Below, piece by piece: positions 23,012 through 32,817 of a DNA stretch of 64,000 nucleotides. Position numbers and translations under genes: made by a program. The DNA comes from Byssothecium circinans (taxonomy: Eukaryota; Ascomycota; Dothideomycetes; Pleosporales; Massarinaceae). The notes beneath the pieces are model-generated. The model was not told the DNA's origin and ran no database searches. It was given only the letters and a program-made list of their open reading frames with translations. The first letter of the stretch is position 1; every line of letters starts with the position of its first letter. Location: NCBI GenBank assembly GCA_010015675.1, contig ML976978.1, forward strand, positions 962,093 through 1,026,092. Reading direction: 5' to 3'.

Positions 23012-23536
23012 GCTCGCTACTCGAGGTGGTCGCAGCGTTCCTGATGCTGAATGATAACAGCAGCTTGCGAGTTTGAAGTGATATCAGATCCAACGTACCT
23101 GAAGACTCGGATTCTTTTTATGCATAGAAGAGATTAATAAAACAAAACTTAAGGATTCTCATGTACAAGATTGACAGCGTGTCGAAGTGAAGTGTTATCC
23201 TTAACAAAGACCTGCGATACCTTTACTATCTGCCTGCATTGAGTCTCATGCTGGCGAGAGGTAAGCGTACTGAGCTGCGCAGCCCCCAACGAGGCCCCGT
23301 ATCGTGAGCCTGGGCAAACAACCCACAGTTGGAAAAGAAGCAATGATCTACATGGTGCTTCGCCGTTTGAAATTAAATTTATTTGAATCGTGCCCAGACG
23401 GGGATCAACGGGGAGTACAAATGATTGACGGGGTTCATGTCTCCAATACATCTTCGAATGGTGTCAAGGATGCAAGCTAGAAAAAAACCTGGTGCTGCAT
23501 TGCATGCGGCGTAGCACTCCGCGCCCAACAAAATTC
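23012..23536. other. Intergenic, MFS promoter
   Basis: About 525 bases with no gene seen. It lies upstream of the MFS start and downstream of the minus-strand oxygenase remnant. Confidence 0.5.
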
Positions 23537-24046
23537 TCATTGCGTGCGTTTTCGATAAGCACTCAACAGTATGGCGCAGTCACGCCACCGCCTTCGGAAA
23601 TAGAAACCCGCAAACGCCAACTTCTTCTGCTCTGAGACCTTTGTGGAAGGCTCGAAAGATCCCGCAAACACCAAGGCCCTTAACTCAATGCTCTTCCTGG
23701 GTTTAGTACTGGGAGCGACCCTATGGTGCCTGATGCTAGAGTGCATCACGCCTGGTTTCTCACGTTAGTCGCCATAACGATGGAACCCACAGCGTTGGCT
23801 TACGAGAGTTTTTGACTTCAAGCTTCGAATCGAAACGCTTGAAAATGAGGGTCTCCTTGGGCGTGTGTTGGTGGAGGATATGCCACTTTTTATTTGGATT
23901 GCAGTGTGCGTAGTATAAAGTTGTGACGCTTCTGCGACTCACATAATCCGTTATTACGAGGTCTGAAGGCTCGACAGCATTTGTGTCGCATACAGCAAGA
24001 GCCCACTGGTCAACTGGAGGGTCCAGAGGTTTCCATACCCTCTCTT
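23537..24046 (-). pseudogene. CmcJ/NvfI-like oxygenase, 3' fragment
   Basis: Minus strand, two exons: about 23804-24046 and 23537-23751, with a canonical 52-base intron (GTAAGC donor, GACTAAC branch, CAG acceptor). The first gives VWKPLDPPVDQWALAVCDTN, then SDLVITDY, KKWHILHQHTPKETLIFKRFDS. The second gives APSTKPRKSIELRALVF and about 40 more residues. This order (vWxPL.gPv.d.pLAlcD, WyyL..qtp.E.l.fk.fDS, PR.SIE.RALVF) is characteristic of the fungal family annotated as 7-alpha-cephem-methoxylase/GA4-desaturase-like, including NvfI-type Fe(II)/2-oxoglutarate enzymes of secondary metabolism. The family is about 270-330 aa; the first half, with the expected metal-binding region, is absent in 24047-24483. 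I infer a 5'-truncated pseudogene, although the remaining exons are unbroken. Confidence 0.7.
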
Positions 24047-24483
24047 CTAGTCAGTATCGAATTCCTTCCTAGAAAGCGTAGAGAATATGCTGATCTTTTC
24101 GAAAACTGAACATCTGTTACTTTAGCAAAGGCGAACGAAGACAAGCGTCATTAAATTTGGAAGTGCTACGGTCCGGGGGTTTCTGGAAATCGCTCTATCG
24201 AATAGCTCAACACTGATGGGAAGGGCAGCGCAATGGCCGATGCTTTCTAGACCCAAGTTTCAAAGCGAGGGATAAAAACTGAAGAAAATTTTATTCAGCT
24301 ACGAGTGAACTGATACGTCTATTTGTTACAGGTGATTGTGTGGTGACTTAGTTTCAACAATAGCACTTGAAGCAAGAGAGGGCTAAGGACGGTCGAAAGT
24401 ATTCATTGAAAATAGTCAACCTTTGTCAATATAACTGTGTGGGAACAGTTCTCCCAACATGATACGTCGCACTCCTTGTGTTA
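24047..24483. other. Intergenic, no N-terminal oxygenase exon found
   Basis: I searched the minus strand here for the missing first half of the oxygenase fragment and found no matching frame. AT-rich, several stops in all frames. Confidence 0.45.
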
Positions 24484-25263
24484 CTACCAAAACCCACAAG
24501 TACTGAGGTATGCTTCCTTGTGTACACGACGATTGTCAATAGCCATCCTCCGCAAACTCCAAACCGACTGATATTCAGTAAGTATCTCCTCGACTTTGAT
24601 GAAAGCATTCGATTCATAAAGATTCGTGTCCGACGACGATGCGTAGGTCCAGATTTCCAATCCGAGTGAGTCCGCCCTATCAATTCCCCATTGCATGAGC
24701 GACTGAGCATAAGGAGCCGCTTCGTTTGAAGTTTGAGTGGAAACGAGGTAGAGATCTTTGCATCACCTCTGTGTTAGCAATATCCCGCAAGCAAAACGCA
24801 TCATGATAGACACTTACAGATATGGGGTTGTGTAGTTGGCCCTGTCCAACATCCTGGCTGCCGCTGGGAAGTGTGAAGGAACCACACCGAGACCCCTACA
24901 ACCCTATCTGTGGTTGTGTTCACGGCTTTCAGAATGTAGCAGTTGGCATTGTTGTTGTATTCTCTTTCGACTGCGGCAAGTTTTTCAGACGTACTTCCGG
25001 GCGAAGAGGCGATGAGCTGCTTCACTGCTTCCCAGTCCCTGCGATACTCAATCGAAGACACAATGGTGGACATTCTTTTGTACGGTCGTCTCTGAGCTTG
25101 GAAAGGGCTCTGGTGTCTGCAATAGAAAACCGGGATTTCAATCCATTTAATAAGTGGCAGCTAGATAATTGATCTCTTCCATCTACCGAAGGCGCCGCCG
25201 TTTTTCCGGAGGCCCTACGCCACTTGGAGTCAGCTGTTTGATTCCCGGGTTACTGTCAGCCAT
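24484..25263 (-). CDS. GNAT-like N-acetyltransferase family protein
   Basis: Model on the minus strand: 25187-25263, 24818-25116 and 24484-24755, giving 215 aa; the first exon is the least certain (alternative start at 25073, 175 aa). Intron 2 (24756-24817) has GTAAGT, GCTAAC and AAAG acceptor; intron 1 has GTAGAT and a strong TTCTATTGCAG acceptor. The last exon resembles the second half of fungal GNAT proteins: a beta strand LYLVST, then a helix AQSLMQWGIDRADSLGLEIW, then NLYESNAF. GNAT enzymes transfer acetyl from acetyl-CoA to amines. The pyrophosphate loop usually reads Q/RxxGxG/A before the helix; here it is TSNEAAPY, lacking the glycines. It may be an inactive relative. It lies between two broken genes. 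Confidence 0.55.
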
Positions 25264-25723
25264 GCTTCCATCTTGTACAGTAAGACCAACGAAAATAGGC
25301 CTCAAGTTTCAGTCACCCTTCAGTTTGCGCTAGTCGCCGTCCGCAGTTTCGCCGCACGCTGTGCCACAACGAGGGATGAATAGCCTCGCGCAGATACTAG
25401 ATACAAAGAAAAGGGGTTGATACAAATTCTCTTAGCCATCGCTCGTGTGCACAACCTTATTGAGGGTCTAACAGTAATCAGTTAGCTCATACCCTCACGT
25501 GGTTCTTCTTCTTCCAAGGTTTACATATGTAGGTTTGTTGGCGTCAACGGGTGTTGCTTCTCGTTCTCCATCAGGTGGCTCGGCACGCATTGAGTGCAAA
25601 GTCATATTAAAGGGAGAGAATCCTTGATTCAACAAGATGCGTGGAAGCTCTCTACCTATGTAGGTACTGGAGTGCACATTAAAATCACGTGATCCAGTCA
25701 GGTGATCCTATCTTTCACCTCTT
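25264..25723. other. Intergenic
   Basis: About 460 bases with no gene seen, between the GNAT-like gene (minus) and the permease remnant (plus). Confidence 0.45.
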
Positions 25724-26231
25724 TTGGAGTTTGAGGTGCAGGCTCAAGGTTCCGGCAGTGGCATCCAGGCCAGACAACGCACAGGAATCCCATTTAATAC
25801 AGTCGCTGTCACGTCCGCGATTGCTTGTGTGCTTGCCTTCGTCAACATCGGAAACCCGACCGTTTTCAACGGCGTAGTACACACCATGGCCGCACTCTTC
25901 GGCTCGTACGTTTTCGCTTGCGGATTTCTGCTGTGGCGACGCCTTCGAGGCGACATAGCCGAATAGGAGGGTATCTACACGCATAGAGGGCGTGCGTACA
26001 CCACTGGTAGAAGCTAGTATGGGTTTCCTTGGAAATTCCTCTGCATCTTGGTGTTGTCAACAACAACATTGCATGTTGCTACCTGACCTACATTCTCTTC
26101 TCCGGTTTCTAGTCATTGACGCTTCTAGTTCCTCCGAAGAGCATGAATTGGGCAGTATTGGTGACCGGCGTAGTTGTCACTTTCAGATACAGTATATTAT
26201 ATTGTTTGGGGGAGGATGAGCATACGCTCGA
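25724..26231 (+). pseudogene. Amino-acid/GABA permease remnant (APC family)
   Basis: A first block (25724-25966) reads RTGIPFNTVAVTSAIACVLA, FVNIGNPTVFNGVV, then SYVFACGFLLWRRLRGDI before a TAG at 25964. This is the typical late-TM region of fungal GABA/choline-type APC permeases, which carry amino acids into the cell. After a frameshift, a second frame gives IPLHLGVVNN, LTYILFSGF, a TAG at 26110-26112, then VPPKSMNWAVLVTGVVV, the conserved C-terminal block (P.t...MNWa.v). So one frameshift and two stops interrupt it, and the first two thirds of the roughly 500-residue family are missing. It is a dead fragment, not a spliced gene: no splice signals fit the breaks. The transposon starts about 400 bases downstream. 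Confidence 0.8.
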
Positions 26232-26636
26232 CCGGTCGTGGAGACTTCGCAGACAAAACGGAGCAGATTATGCGCAGTGGATGCGAATGTTGGGCGGCCG
26301 GCTCGAATTTGTACTTGGTTATGGTGGTGTCTAAATTGTCGTTGAAGTGTTGTAGAACACAAGCTGGCATGTGTATCCCTGAGCCTGTTGCAGTGTTAGT
26401 GCACCTAAGGCGTGAAAGATGCAAAAAATGTTGGTTAGGTTAGAGGAGCTTCGACTGTTGGTATTGCGAGTAGGAAAGAAAGGATTAAGCACGCGAAAGA
26501 AGGCACACGTAAGACTCGACACTATCGTTTAACTTTAACCAACCTAGTGTATGAGTAAGCTTCTTACCTAACTTAAGAGTGTAGCAGAGGTAGGGGTAAT
26601 AAGGCGTACCACGTTCGGACCCCGATCCGATGCATA
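26232..26636. other. Left flank of the Tc1-like element
   Basis: About 400 bases with no gene seen; AT-rich. The last two bases (TA, 26635-26636) are the target-site copy next to the transposon. Confidence 0.5.
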
Positions 26637-26693
26637 CAAGGGGGGCTCATGTGCGGGTTGCCCCCCCCCTCCCTGTCGATATAGCGCCTTGGC
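26637..26693 (+). repeat. Left terminal inverted repeat
   Basis: 57 bases beginning CAAGGGGGGCTCATG and ending CGCCTTGGC. It pairs with 27850-27905 with one single-base indel (9 versus 8 C) and one A/T mismatch. Confidence 0.93.
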
Positions 26694-26719
26694 TGAATTG
26701 AGGTCTTGATTTCTTCTCT

Positions 26720-27790
26720 CTACCACTTTGTGTGCCAGCCATCTGCGTCGATTACAGCCTGGCAACGCTCTCTCATGCTAGATACATAGTGTTTGAAGTC
26801 CTGTACAATAATCTTTTCCCACTCTTCTTTCACATACTGCTCTGCCTCAGCTGCTGTCTTTGGAAACCTCCTCCCAACGCGATACTTAAGCAGCCGCCAG
26901 ACGTTCTCAATAGGGTTAAGGTCTGGTGAGTTGGCTGGCCACTTCATCTGCAGAATTCCAAGCTCCCTATGTAGCGCTTGAGTTGCGTAGGCTCTATGAA
27001 TTGATGCCCCATCCTCCATAAGGATAGGCACTGGTACAGACTTCTTAAAGTCGTGGATTACAGGTACAATTATCTCTCGATAGATCTGCCCGTTAATTCC
27101 ACCCTTCTGAAAGACAACAAGAGGACCCTTAAGTGTACTTGTAATGCAGGCCCAGATCATACAGGCTGAATATCCCCTAAACTTTGGAATACAACAGCTA
27201 GGTAGATACTTCTCCTCTGCCTTTCGTGTAACGTACACCTTTCCATTGTATCCACAGATAATTGAGCATTCATCTGTCCATATAACCCTTGACCACTGCC
27301 ACTCATTCCACGAGAGATGGGCCCATGCCCATTCAAGCCTGTCTTGTCTGTGTTTGTCTGTGAGAAGAGGCTTCTCTGTCGCAACGCGTCGGAAGTAGTG
27401 CTCCTTTTCAAAGGCTTTCTGTAGCGTGCGTCTACAGGCCTGTATCCCTTCAAGCTCTGCTACCTCTAGGTAGCAGAGCTTCCTATGATACCCATCAACA
27501 GTTGCTCGCTGGATAAGGCGCTTCCGTAGAGGTGTATCAAGCATAGGAAGCCTACCTCGTGGCTTCTCTGGTGTTTCAGGCTTCTTAATAGTGTAGCGGA
27601 CAGTTGATCGTGCAATCTTGAGCGTGCTGCTGATCTGGTTGGGTTTCCAGCCAGCGTAGTTGCTTAGCGTGAGGATCTCAATGCGTTGGCGGTAGGTAAG
27701 GCGACTAGAACTTGTATCCTCAGGGTTCTCACTCTGCTTCGGAGCATCTCGAGGGCGATTACGGACGCGGTGACGGTGTAGGGAGGGCAT
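26720..27790 (-). CDS. Tc1-like transposase (DDE_3, DD34E)
   Basis: Intron-less 356-aa ORF, ATG at 27790, stop TAG 26 bases from the left repeat. The N-terminal third carries two helix-turn-helix units for repeat binding (LTYRQRIEILTLSNYAGWKP ... LKIARSTVRYTIKK, then a second one around 85-130). The catalytic domain shows D173 in VIWTDECSI, D260 in ILMEDGASIH and E295 in SPDLNPIENVW. There are 34 residues between the second D and the E, the Tc1-type DD34E spacing. All three residues are present and no stop or frameshift is seen, so the enzyme may be active. It would cut and paste the element at TA sites. Its codon use is less GC-rich than the neighbouring housekeeping genes. Confidence 0.93.
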   Translation of the reverse strand: MPSLHRHRVRNRPRDAPKQSENPEDTSSSRLTYRQRIEILTLSNYAGWKPNQISSTLKIARSTVRYTIKKPETPEKPRGRLPMLDTPLRKRLIQRATVDGYHRKLCYLEVAELEGIQACRRTLQKAFEKEHYFRRVATEKPLLTDKHRQDRLEWAWAHLSWNEWQWSRVIWTDECSIICGYNGKVYVTRKAEEKYLPSCCIPKFRGYSACMIWACITSTLKGPLVVFQKGGINGQIYREIIVPVIHDFKKSVPVPILMEDGASIHRAYATQALHRELGILQMKWPANSPDLNPIENVWRLLKYRVGRRFPKTAAEAEQYVKEEWEKIIVQDFKHYVSSMRERCQAVIDADGWHTKW

Positions 27791-27849
27791 GGCGTTGATA
27801 GGGTATTCACATTAGATCAGTGAAAGATGAGTGAATTCAGGAGACTTAT

Positions 27850-27905
27850 GCCAAGGCGCTAAATCGACAGGGAGGGGGGGGCAACCCGCACATGAGCCCC
27901 CCTTG
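27850..27905 (-). repeat. Right terminal inverted repeat
   Basis: 56 bases, reverse complement of the left repeat, ending at 27905 just before the TA target copy. Confidence 0.93.
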
Positions 27906-28453
27906 TATACCCACCCGAATACGAGGCTCTCAAGCCCGTGGGCATGCAACATTCCATACCGAAATCTTCTATCCACGAATCACCGTTTCGCGATATATCA
28001 GAGCTACCCCGCCGGGCAATCAAGTGTATGGAGCAAACCAAGATGTTCGACGAGCTTTCTTCACTACCATCCAACATCCTGGGGTACGGATATTAAGTCT
28101 TTGGGGGCATGAGCTCGAGTATGCGCGTGGAACATATTCCGAACGGAGGTTGAGGGGGTTGTGAAGGAGGCTTAGATATGGGTTTTGGAATCGATCGCCG
28201 GAGGTTATGTTAATAAGTCGCGTGATTCTTCTTCTTAGACAGCAGCAGTTATCGACTCTTGCTGTGTCTTTATGCGCCAGTTCCTCGAGTGGATATTTTA
28301 CCAACGACAAGCGACACGCAAGTAGACCAAGTTCAAAACTCACCGTTGAAGCAATCAACGATTCTGCTTCCATGACCCTATCGCCCGCGAAACCACAACC
28401 CACAATTAAAAAGCCCTGGTCCGGACTCACCCGTGAGTGGGGCAGAGAACTCC
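27906..28453. other. Right flank of the transposon
   Basis: No recognised gene. The first 180 bases after the element have an open + frame (HTEIFYPRITVSRYIRA ...) that I cannot assign; it may be a remnant of whatever the element inserted into or near. Confidence 0.4.
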
Positions 28454-28924
28454 ATGGTCGAAGGCGTGGGCAACCCCTTAAAATTCGACTCCAAAACTTT
28501 GAATGCGCTCGTCCTGATCGCCAGCATAACCAGCGTGCTCCTTCCTGTAGTCTGGACAATATATCGCATTATCAAGGACTTTCACATCGAATGGGTCGCC
28601 CGCCGGACAAAAGCTAGAAGCCCTGGCGTGAGTGACGTCGAATCGCAAATAAAGACCGAGCTTGAAATAGATGGTACAGAAGCAAATGGCGGGCTTTGTG
28701 AACTTGAGGATCCGGGGTTGCCGGAATTGAGTGGTGTAAGCGTATTGGAGATGTGGGATCAGTGGTGCGCCGGGGAGGTCTGCGGAAGAGGACTTGTGGC
28801 GGAGATGGATGCGCCTGTGGTGGACGAAGTGTTGAACGCAAAAGAAGAAGTAGTGAGCGAAGAGGTTGTGAATACTGGTGAAGACACGGTGCAGAAGATC
28901 GGCGACGATCAAGTAAAAGAGTGA
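28454..28924 (+). CDS. Small single-pass membrane protein, unknown
   Basis: Predicted 156 aa from the ATG at 28454 (the frame stays open to 28433 but with no earlier ATG). Residues about 14-36 form one hydrophobic helix (LNALVLIASITSVLLPVVW) followed by basic residues (RR, KAR), suggesting a type I/III orientation with a cytosolic tail. The rest is acidic, Glu/Asp/Val-rich and low-complexity, ending GDDQVKE. No known family is recognised. An upstream exon is possible but not proven. The gene lies outside the decayed block, between the transposon and LAS17. Confidence 0.4.
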   Translation: MVEGVGNPLKFDSKTLNALVLIASITSVLLPVVWTIYRIIKDFHIEWVARRTKARSPGVSDVESQIKTELEIDGTEANGGLCELEDPGLPELSGVSVLEMWDQWCAGEVCGRGLVAEMDAPVVDEVLNAKEEVVSEEVVNTGEDTVQKIGDDQVKE

Positions 28925-29849
28925 GCTTGTCATGGCGTAGGAAGGATTGAAGATGAAGAAACGATCCCTGTAAACGAATGATAGAAACGGTGTGCAAGTA
29001 GTGCAGAGGACTGTGGGAGTTGGACGTTGAATAAATGTGCAATAGACAGAACAAAGAGTAGGAATGGAGATCGAAATGGACATGCCTGCGAGACGTCGAA
29101 TAATCGGGCAAAACGATGATTCCACCTATTGGCGGCGCTTCCAAAATAAGAGTTGGTGTTGAGATTGGATGAAAGGGAAGCCCTGAAGGCCTAGACGAAC
29201 AGTAATCACGTGATATTTATGTGACTGCAAATGTGGGATGAATTGATATACGCCAGTTGTCTTGGTGTCTAAGTTATTCCTTTTTTTTGGCGGGCCAGCG
29301 CTGACAGGCTTGAAACATGCTGCGAAGGATGGATAGATGCCTACATAGAATCGGGAAGCGACTGATGGAATTTCCATATCGTCAGCATTGGAAGAAGGCC
29401 TTTGGGTTTATTCTTGCCTTGACTAACGCAGTAAGTCGATGTAAAATTAATAAACGTACGGTGCCTTTCATCTAAGAAAACTGAAACCTCCATTGAATGG
29501 TGTTTGTCTTGCCAGCTGGTGAATTGTCGAGCTATCGAAGGTGACAACATTGAAGGTGTTTCGAGAGCTCTGGCGCTAGACGCACAGACAACTCGGCTGA
29601 GCCGCAGCGTTCGTTCCTCTTCCCTGCTGACGTCTCTTTGAATCTTTCATTCACTCGACAGCTATTTCGGCAACTGTGGTGCTGGAGCTGGCGCGGCCTA
29701 TTTACGCCGTCTACCACCACTACCACCGCCGCGCGTCTGCCTTTTCCAGGCACTGCGCTACCCCATGTGCTGCCTAACAAGCTACTGAACACTCTCCGCC
29801 GCCATCGCCATATTCCTAGCTTGCTGCAAAGTCTACCACCTCCGTCACG
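28925..29849. other. LAS17 promoter region
   Basis: About 925 bases without a supported gene. AT-rich around 29150-29480, then C/T-rich from 29640 to 29849, consistent with a 5' leader. Confidence 0.5.
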
Positions 29850-31933
29850 ATGCCATCGATCCTGTCCGACGAGGACAAGCAGACGGTGAAACGCACAGTG
29901 CCAAAGCAGAACAACAAGATCCATGCGGTCGGCGTCGCCAAACTGTACATCGCCTATCCGGACAGGCAGCGATGGACCTACACCGGGCTCCAGGGCGCCG
30001 CCGTGCTGGCGAACGACCTGGTGGGGAACACGTTTTGGATCAAGCTGGTGGACATCTCGGTACGCGAATGTGTGTGCATAGCCCAGGAAGAGGACTGACA
30101 AGAGGCAGCCTACCAGTCGCGGCGTGATATGGGACCAGGAAATATACGACACCTTCAGCTACAACCAAGACCGCGTATTCTTCCACACGTTCGAGCTTGA
30201 GGACTGTCTGGCCGCGCTATCGTTTGCCGATGAGAAGGAAGCGAAGACATTCAAGAAGAAAATGGACGACAGGGAGAAGAACGCCCACAAGAACACCAAG
30301 AACAAGCCTTTTGGCGCCGCCATGGGCAGTGCAGCAGGAGCCTCTACCAACGGTGGCAGAAGTCATGGTCTATTAGGTGGATTGTTCGGTCACAGGAACT
30401 CCAATCCTCCTCCACCAGCTCACTCCATCATCCCGCCGAGCAACGTCACTTCGCCGTCGCAAACTAGCGCTTCGAACCTATCAAGCTCGCGAAGCTCGGC
30501 AATAGACACAACCGACCCATCATGGAAGCCGCTTTTGAAGGAACTGTTGGCGATGGGCATAACCGAAGACCAGATTGAGGAGAATGCGGACTTCATCAAG
30601 CTGTATATCGAGCAGCGCAAGGTCGAGGAGAAGATACAAGCAGAGAACCACGAGAAAAAATCTCGAGCCCCGCCGCCGCCACCACCTCCCAGTGCGCCAC
30701 CTAGCAAGGCTATCAGCCCGCAACATACGGGCACATCGATCTCAAAAAGGGGACCGCCGCCGGCACCTCCGCCAGCCCGCAGAACGAAAACTGATGCACC
30801 CGTCGTCAATCGCAACTCATCTTCGAGTCCTGCACCGCCGTCCCCTCCGCGAACCGAAACACCTCCACCGCCGCCTGGTCCTCCTCAACCAAGATTCCGT
30901 GCTCCTCCACCCATCGCCGAGGCTGGCAAGTTCGTAAATCAACCCCCCGAGCCCCCAGCTAGAGCTAGAGCGACATCGAACCTGACGAATCCTGGACCAC
31001 CTCCTCCGCCACGACCTCCGAAAACGCCAGTGGAAGATGGCGATAAAGCTCCGGCTTCACGATTTGGCGTGCCACCACCTTTCACAGGGAACCGCGTGCC
31101 TTCAGGGCCGCCTCCTCCCCCAAGCCGTGGTCCAGTACCTCCCCCACCGCCAGCGCGAGAAACACCATCAGCTGCGCCGCCTCCATTACCTCCGAAGAGC
31201 TCGCCAGTTCCACCTCCTCTACCCCCTATGAACAACGCGCCGCCCGCTCCACCCCCACTACCTCCTTCGGCCTCGCGCCCTGTGCCCCCAGCACCCGCGA
31301 GTTCGGCCTACCCACCTCCGCTGCCAGCAACGAATGCTCCTCCACCCCCTCCACTACCCTCGTCGAATGCTCCTCCTCCGCCCCCCCTTCCTACGACCAG
31401 TGCACCGCCTCCACCCCCGCTACCTTCGAGCGCTGCCCCACCACCTCCACCCCCAATGCCAAACAGCGCTGTCCCGCCGCCACCGCCAATGCCAGCAAGC
31501 TCGGGCCCACCACCTCCTCCCCCAATGCCAGCAAGCTCGGGACCACCGCCTCCCCCCCCAATGCCCCCGGGCTCAGGACCGCCTCCTCCCCCGCCGATGC
31601 CAACCGCTGCGGCTCTTCCGAAGGTACCAGCTGGACGAGATGGTCTCCTGGCAGATATTCGTGGTGGCGCAAGACTGAAGAAAGTCTCAGACACGGAAAA
31701 GAGAGATCGAAGTGCAGCGGCAGTTCCGGGAACCGAACCAGCGTCAAGTCCACCAGGTGGTGGTGGCGGTACGCCTGGACCAGAAGCTGGATTGGCTGGA
31801 GCTCTGGCTAGTGCCCTTGCAGCGAGGAAGTCCAAAGTTAGTCACAGTGGTAAGTGCATGTTCTTTGCCAGCACATTGCTAACATGCTGATACGTCGCTA
31901 GATGATGAGGATGACGGTAAAGACGACTGGTGA
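29850..31933 (+). CDS. LAS17: Las17/WASP-family actin nucleation promoter
   Basis: Model: 29850-30059, 30109-31849, 31902-31933; 660 aa; introns of 49 and 52 bases, both in phase with the family sequence. Las17 activates Arp2/3 at endocytic patches and hyphal tips. The N-terminal WH1/EVH1 domain (residues 1 to about 115) reads [20 protein letters not shown] ... [11 protein letters not shown], then [19 protein letters not shown] and [15 protein letters not shown] long poly-proline region (about residues 195-560) is built of PPPPP repeats for SH3 and profilin binding. A WH2-like actin-binding motif follows ([17 protein letters not shown], near residue 580). A short last exon encodes the acidic tail [10 protein letters not shown] with the conserved final Trp. 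Without splicing out the last intron the acidic tail would be lost. Length is close to yeast Las17 (633 aa). Confidence 0.93.
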
Positions 31934-32817
31934 ATGAACAACAACATTGTAGCGCCCTACGGATCACTTGTTAGTCAAATCACGGCGCAGGAACGGAATC
32001 CGAGACCCGCCTGCATTGGGCTATTGAAGATGTCTTCGGGTAAGGTACAGATGGGTGGCGGTACGGTATAGCATGCAGGTCAATGCGAGGAGCCTTGAGT
32101 GAGAAGGCATAGGAAGTGTAGAAAGCATGGAGTCACCCGGGGTGCAGTCAAGCTGTTGATACCGATCAAGCAGACATAAATTCCAACATGGTAACCTTGC
32201 GCTCCACTATCAATCTCTATCAATCTTTAACCAGCTTCGCGGCACGTGGAGTAACGGGTCTTGCACGCAGGTGCATTCAATATGCTTGTCCATTTTCTTC
32301 GTCATAGGTATAGTTTCGAGGCTAATCGGATGAGGAGAATGCAGTGTGCAGCAAGCTTGGGTGGGAAAGAATGGTTGTGGCCGAGCACCAAGTAAAACAC
32401 ACTCCCTCATCCCTTTCTTCACCATCGTAAGGCTTAATATCAGCCCAATGAAACCACCCCCATCTCACAAATATGCACGCTCCTCGCGTATTACGTCTTA
32501 CTCTAAGCCCCCAACTCATTGTGACGTACGGCCGCAAGACGTGAGAGCCTCGTCAAGTTGTTGTCGCTAAGCCTTGAGCTTACGACCGTGCTTGCGAATC
32601 CTCCCCTACTCCGCCTCCATGCTGCAGTTCTCAGAGGTTCGCTGGGCGGTCGGGCCGATTTTCACATGCACGGTCATCATCGCGACACGAACGGAGAAGC
32701 AGATAGTCAGACTAGTAATGTTAGTTCGCTTAAGACAATTATTAGACATAAGCCGAGTACTTCTCGAAAGCTTCTCTGCTGCCTTGGACCTCACTCATCC
32801 TTGAAAGTTGAACAGCA
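31934..32817. other. Intergenic
   Basis: About 880 bases without a supported gene; holds the LAS17 3' end and the promoter of the next + strand gene. Confidence 0.5.

Larger units (their letters stand above)
26637..27905 (-). mobile_element. Tc1-like DNA transposon, apparently intact
   Basis: A 1269-bp element flanked by TA dinucleotides (26635-26636 and 27906-27907), the target duplication of Tc1/mariner elements. It has 57-bp near-perfect terminal inverted repeats and one intact transposase ORF on the minus strand. Size, TA target and DD34E transposase all agree with fungal Tc1-like elements. Because the repeats differ only at a C-run and one base, and the ORF is unbroken, the copy looks young. 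Confidence 0.93.

Noticed and set aside
20289..29000. Complete secondary-metabolite cluster
   Set aside because: No polyketide synthase, peptide synthetase, terpene cyclase or cluster regulator is present, so only remnants can be claimed.
29532..30152. Antisense frame across the LAS17 start
   Set aside because: No motif; the + strand WH1 domain with a fitting intron explains the same DNA.
30669..31620. Long open frames on all strands in the LAS17 proline repeats
   Set aside because: They arise from the repetitive CCN codons and encode only Gly/Pro-like runs.
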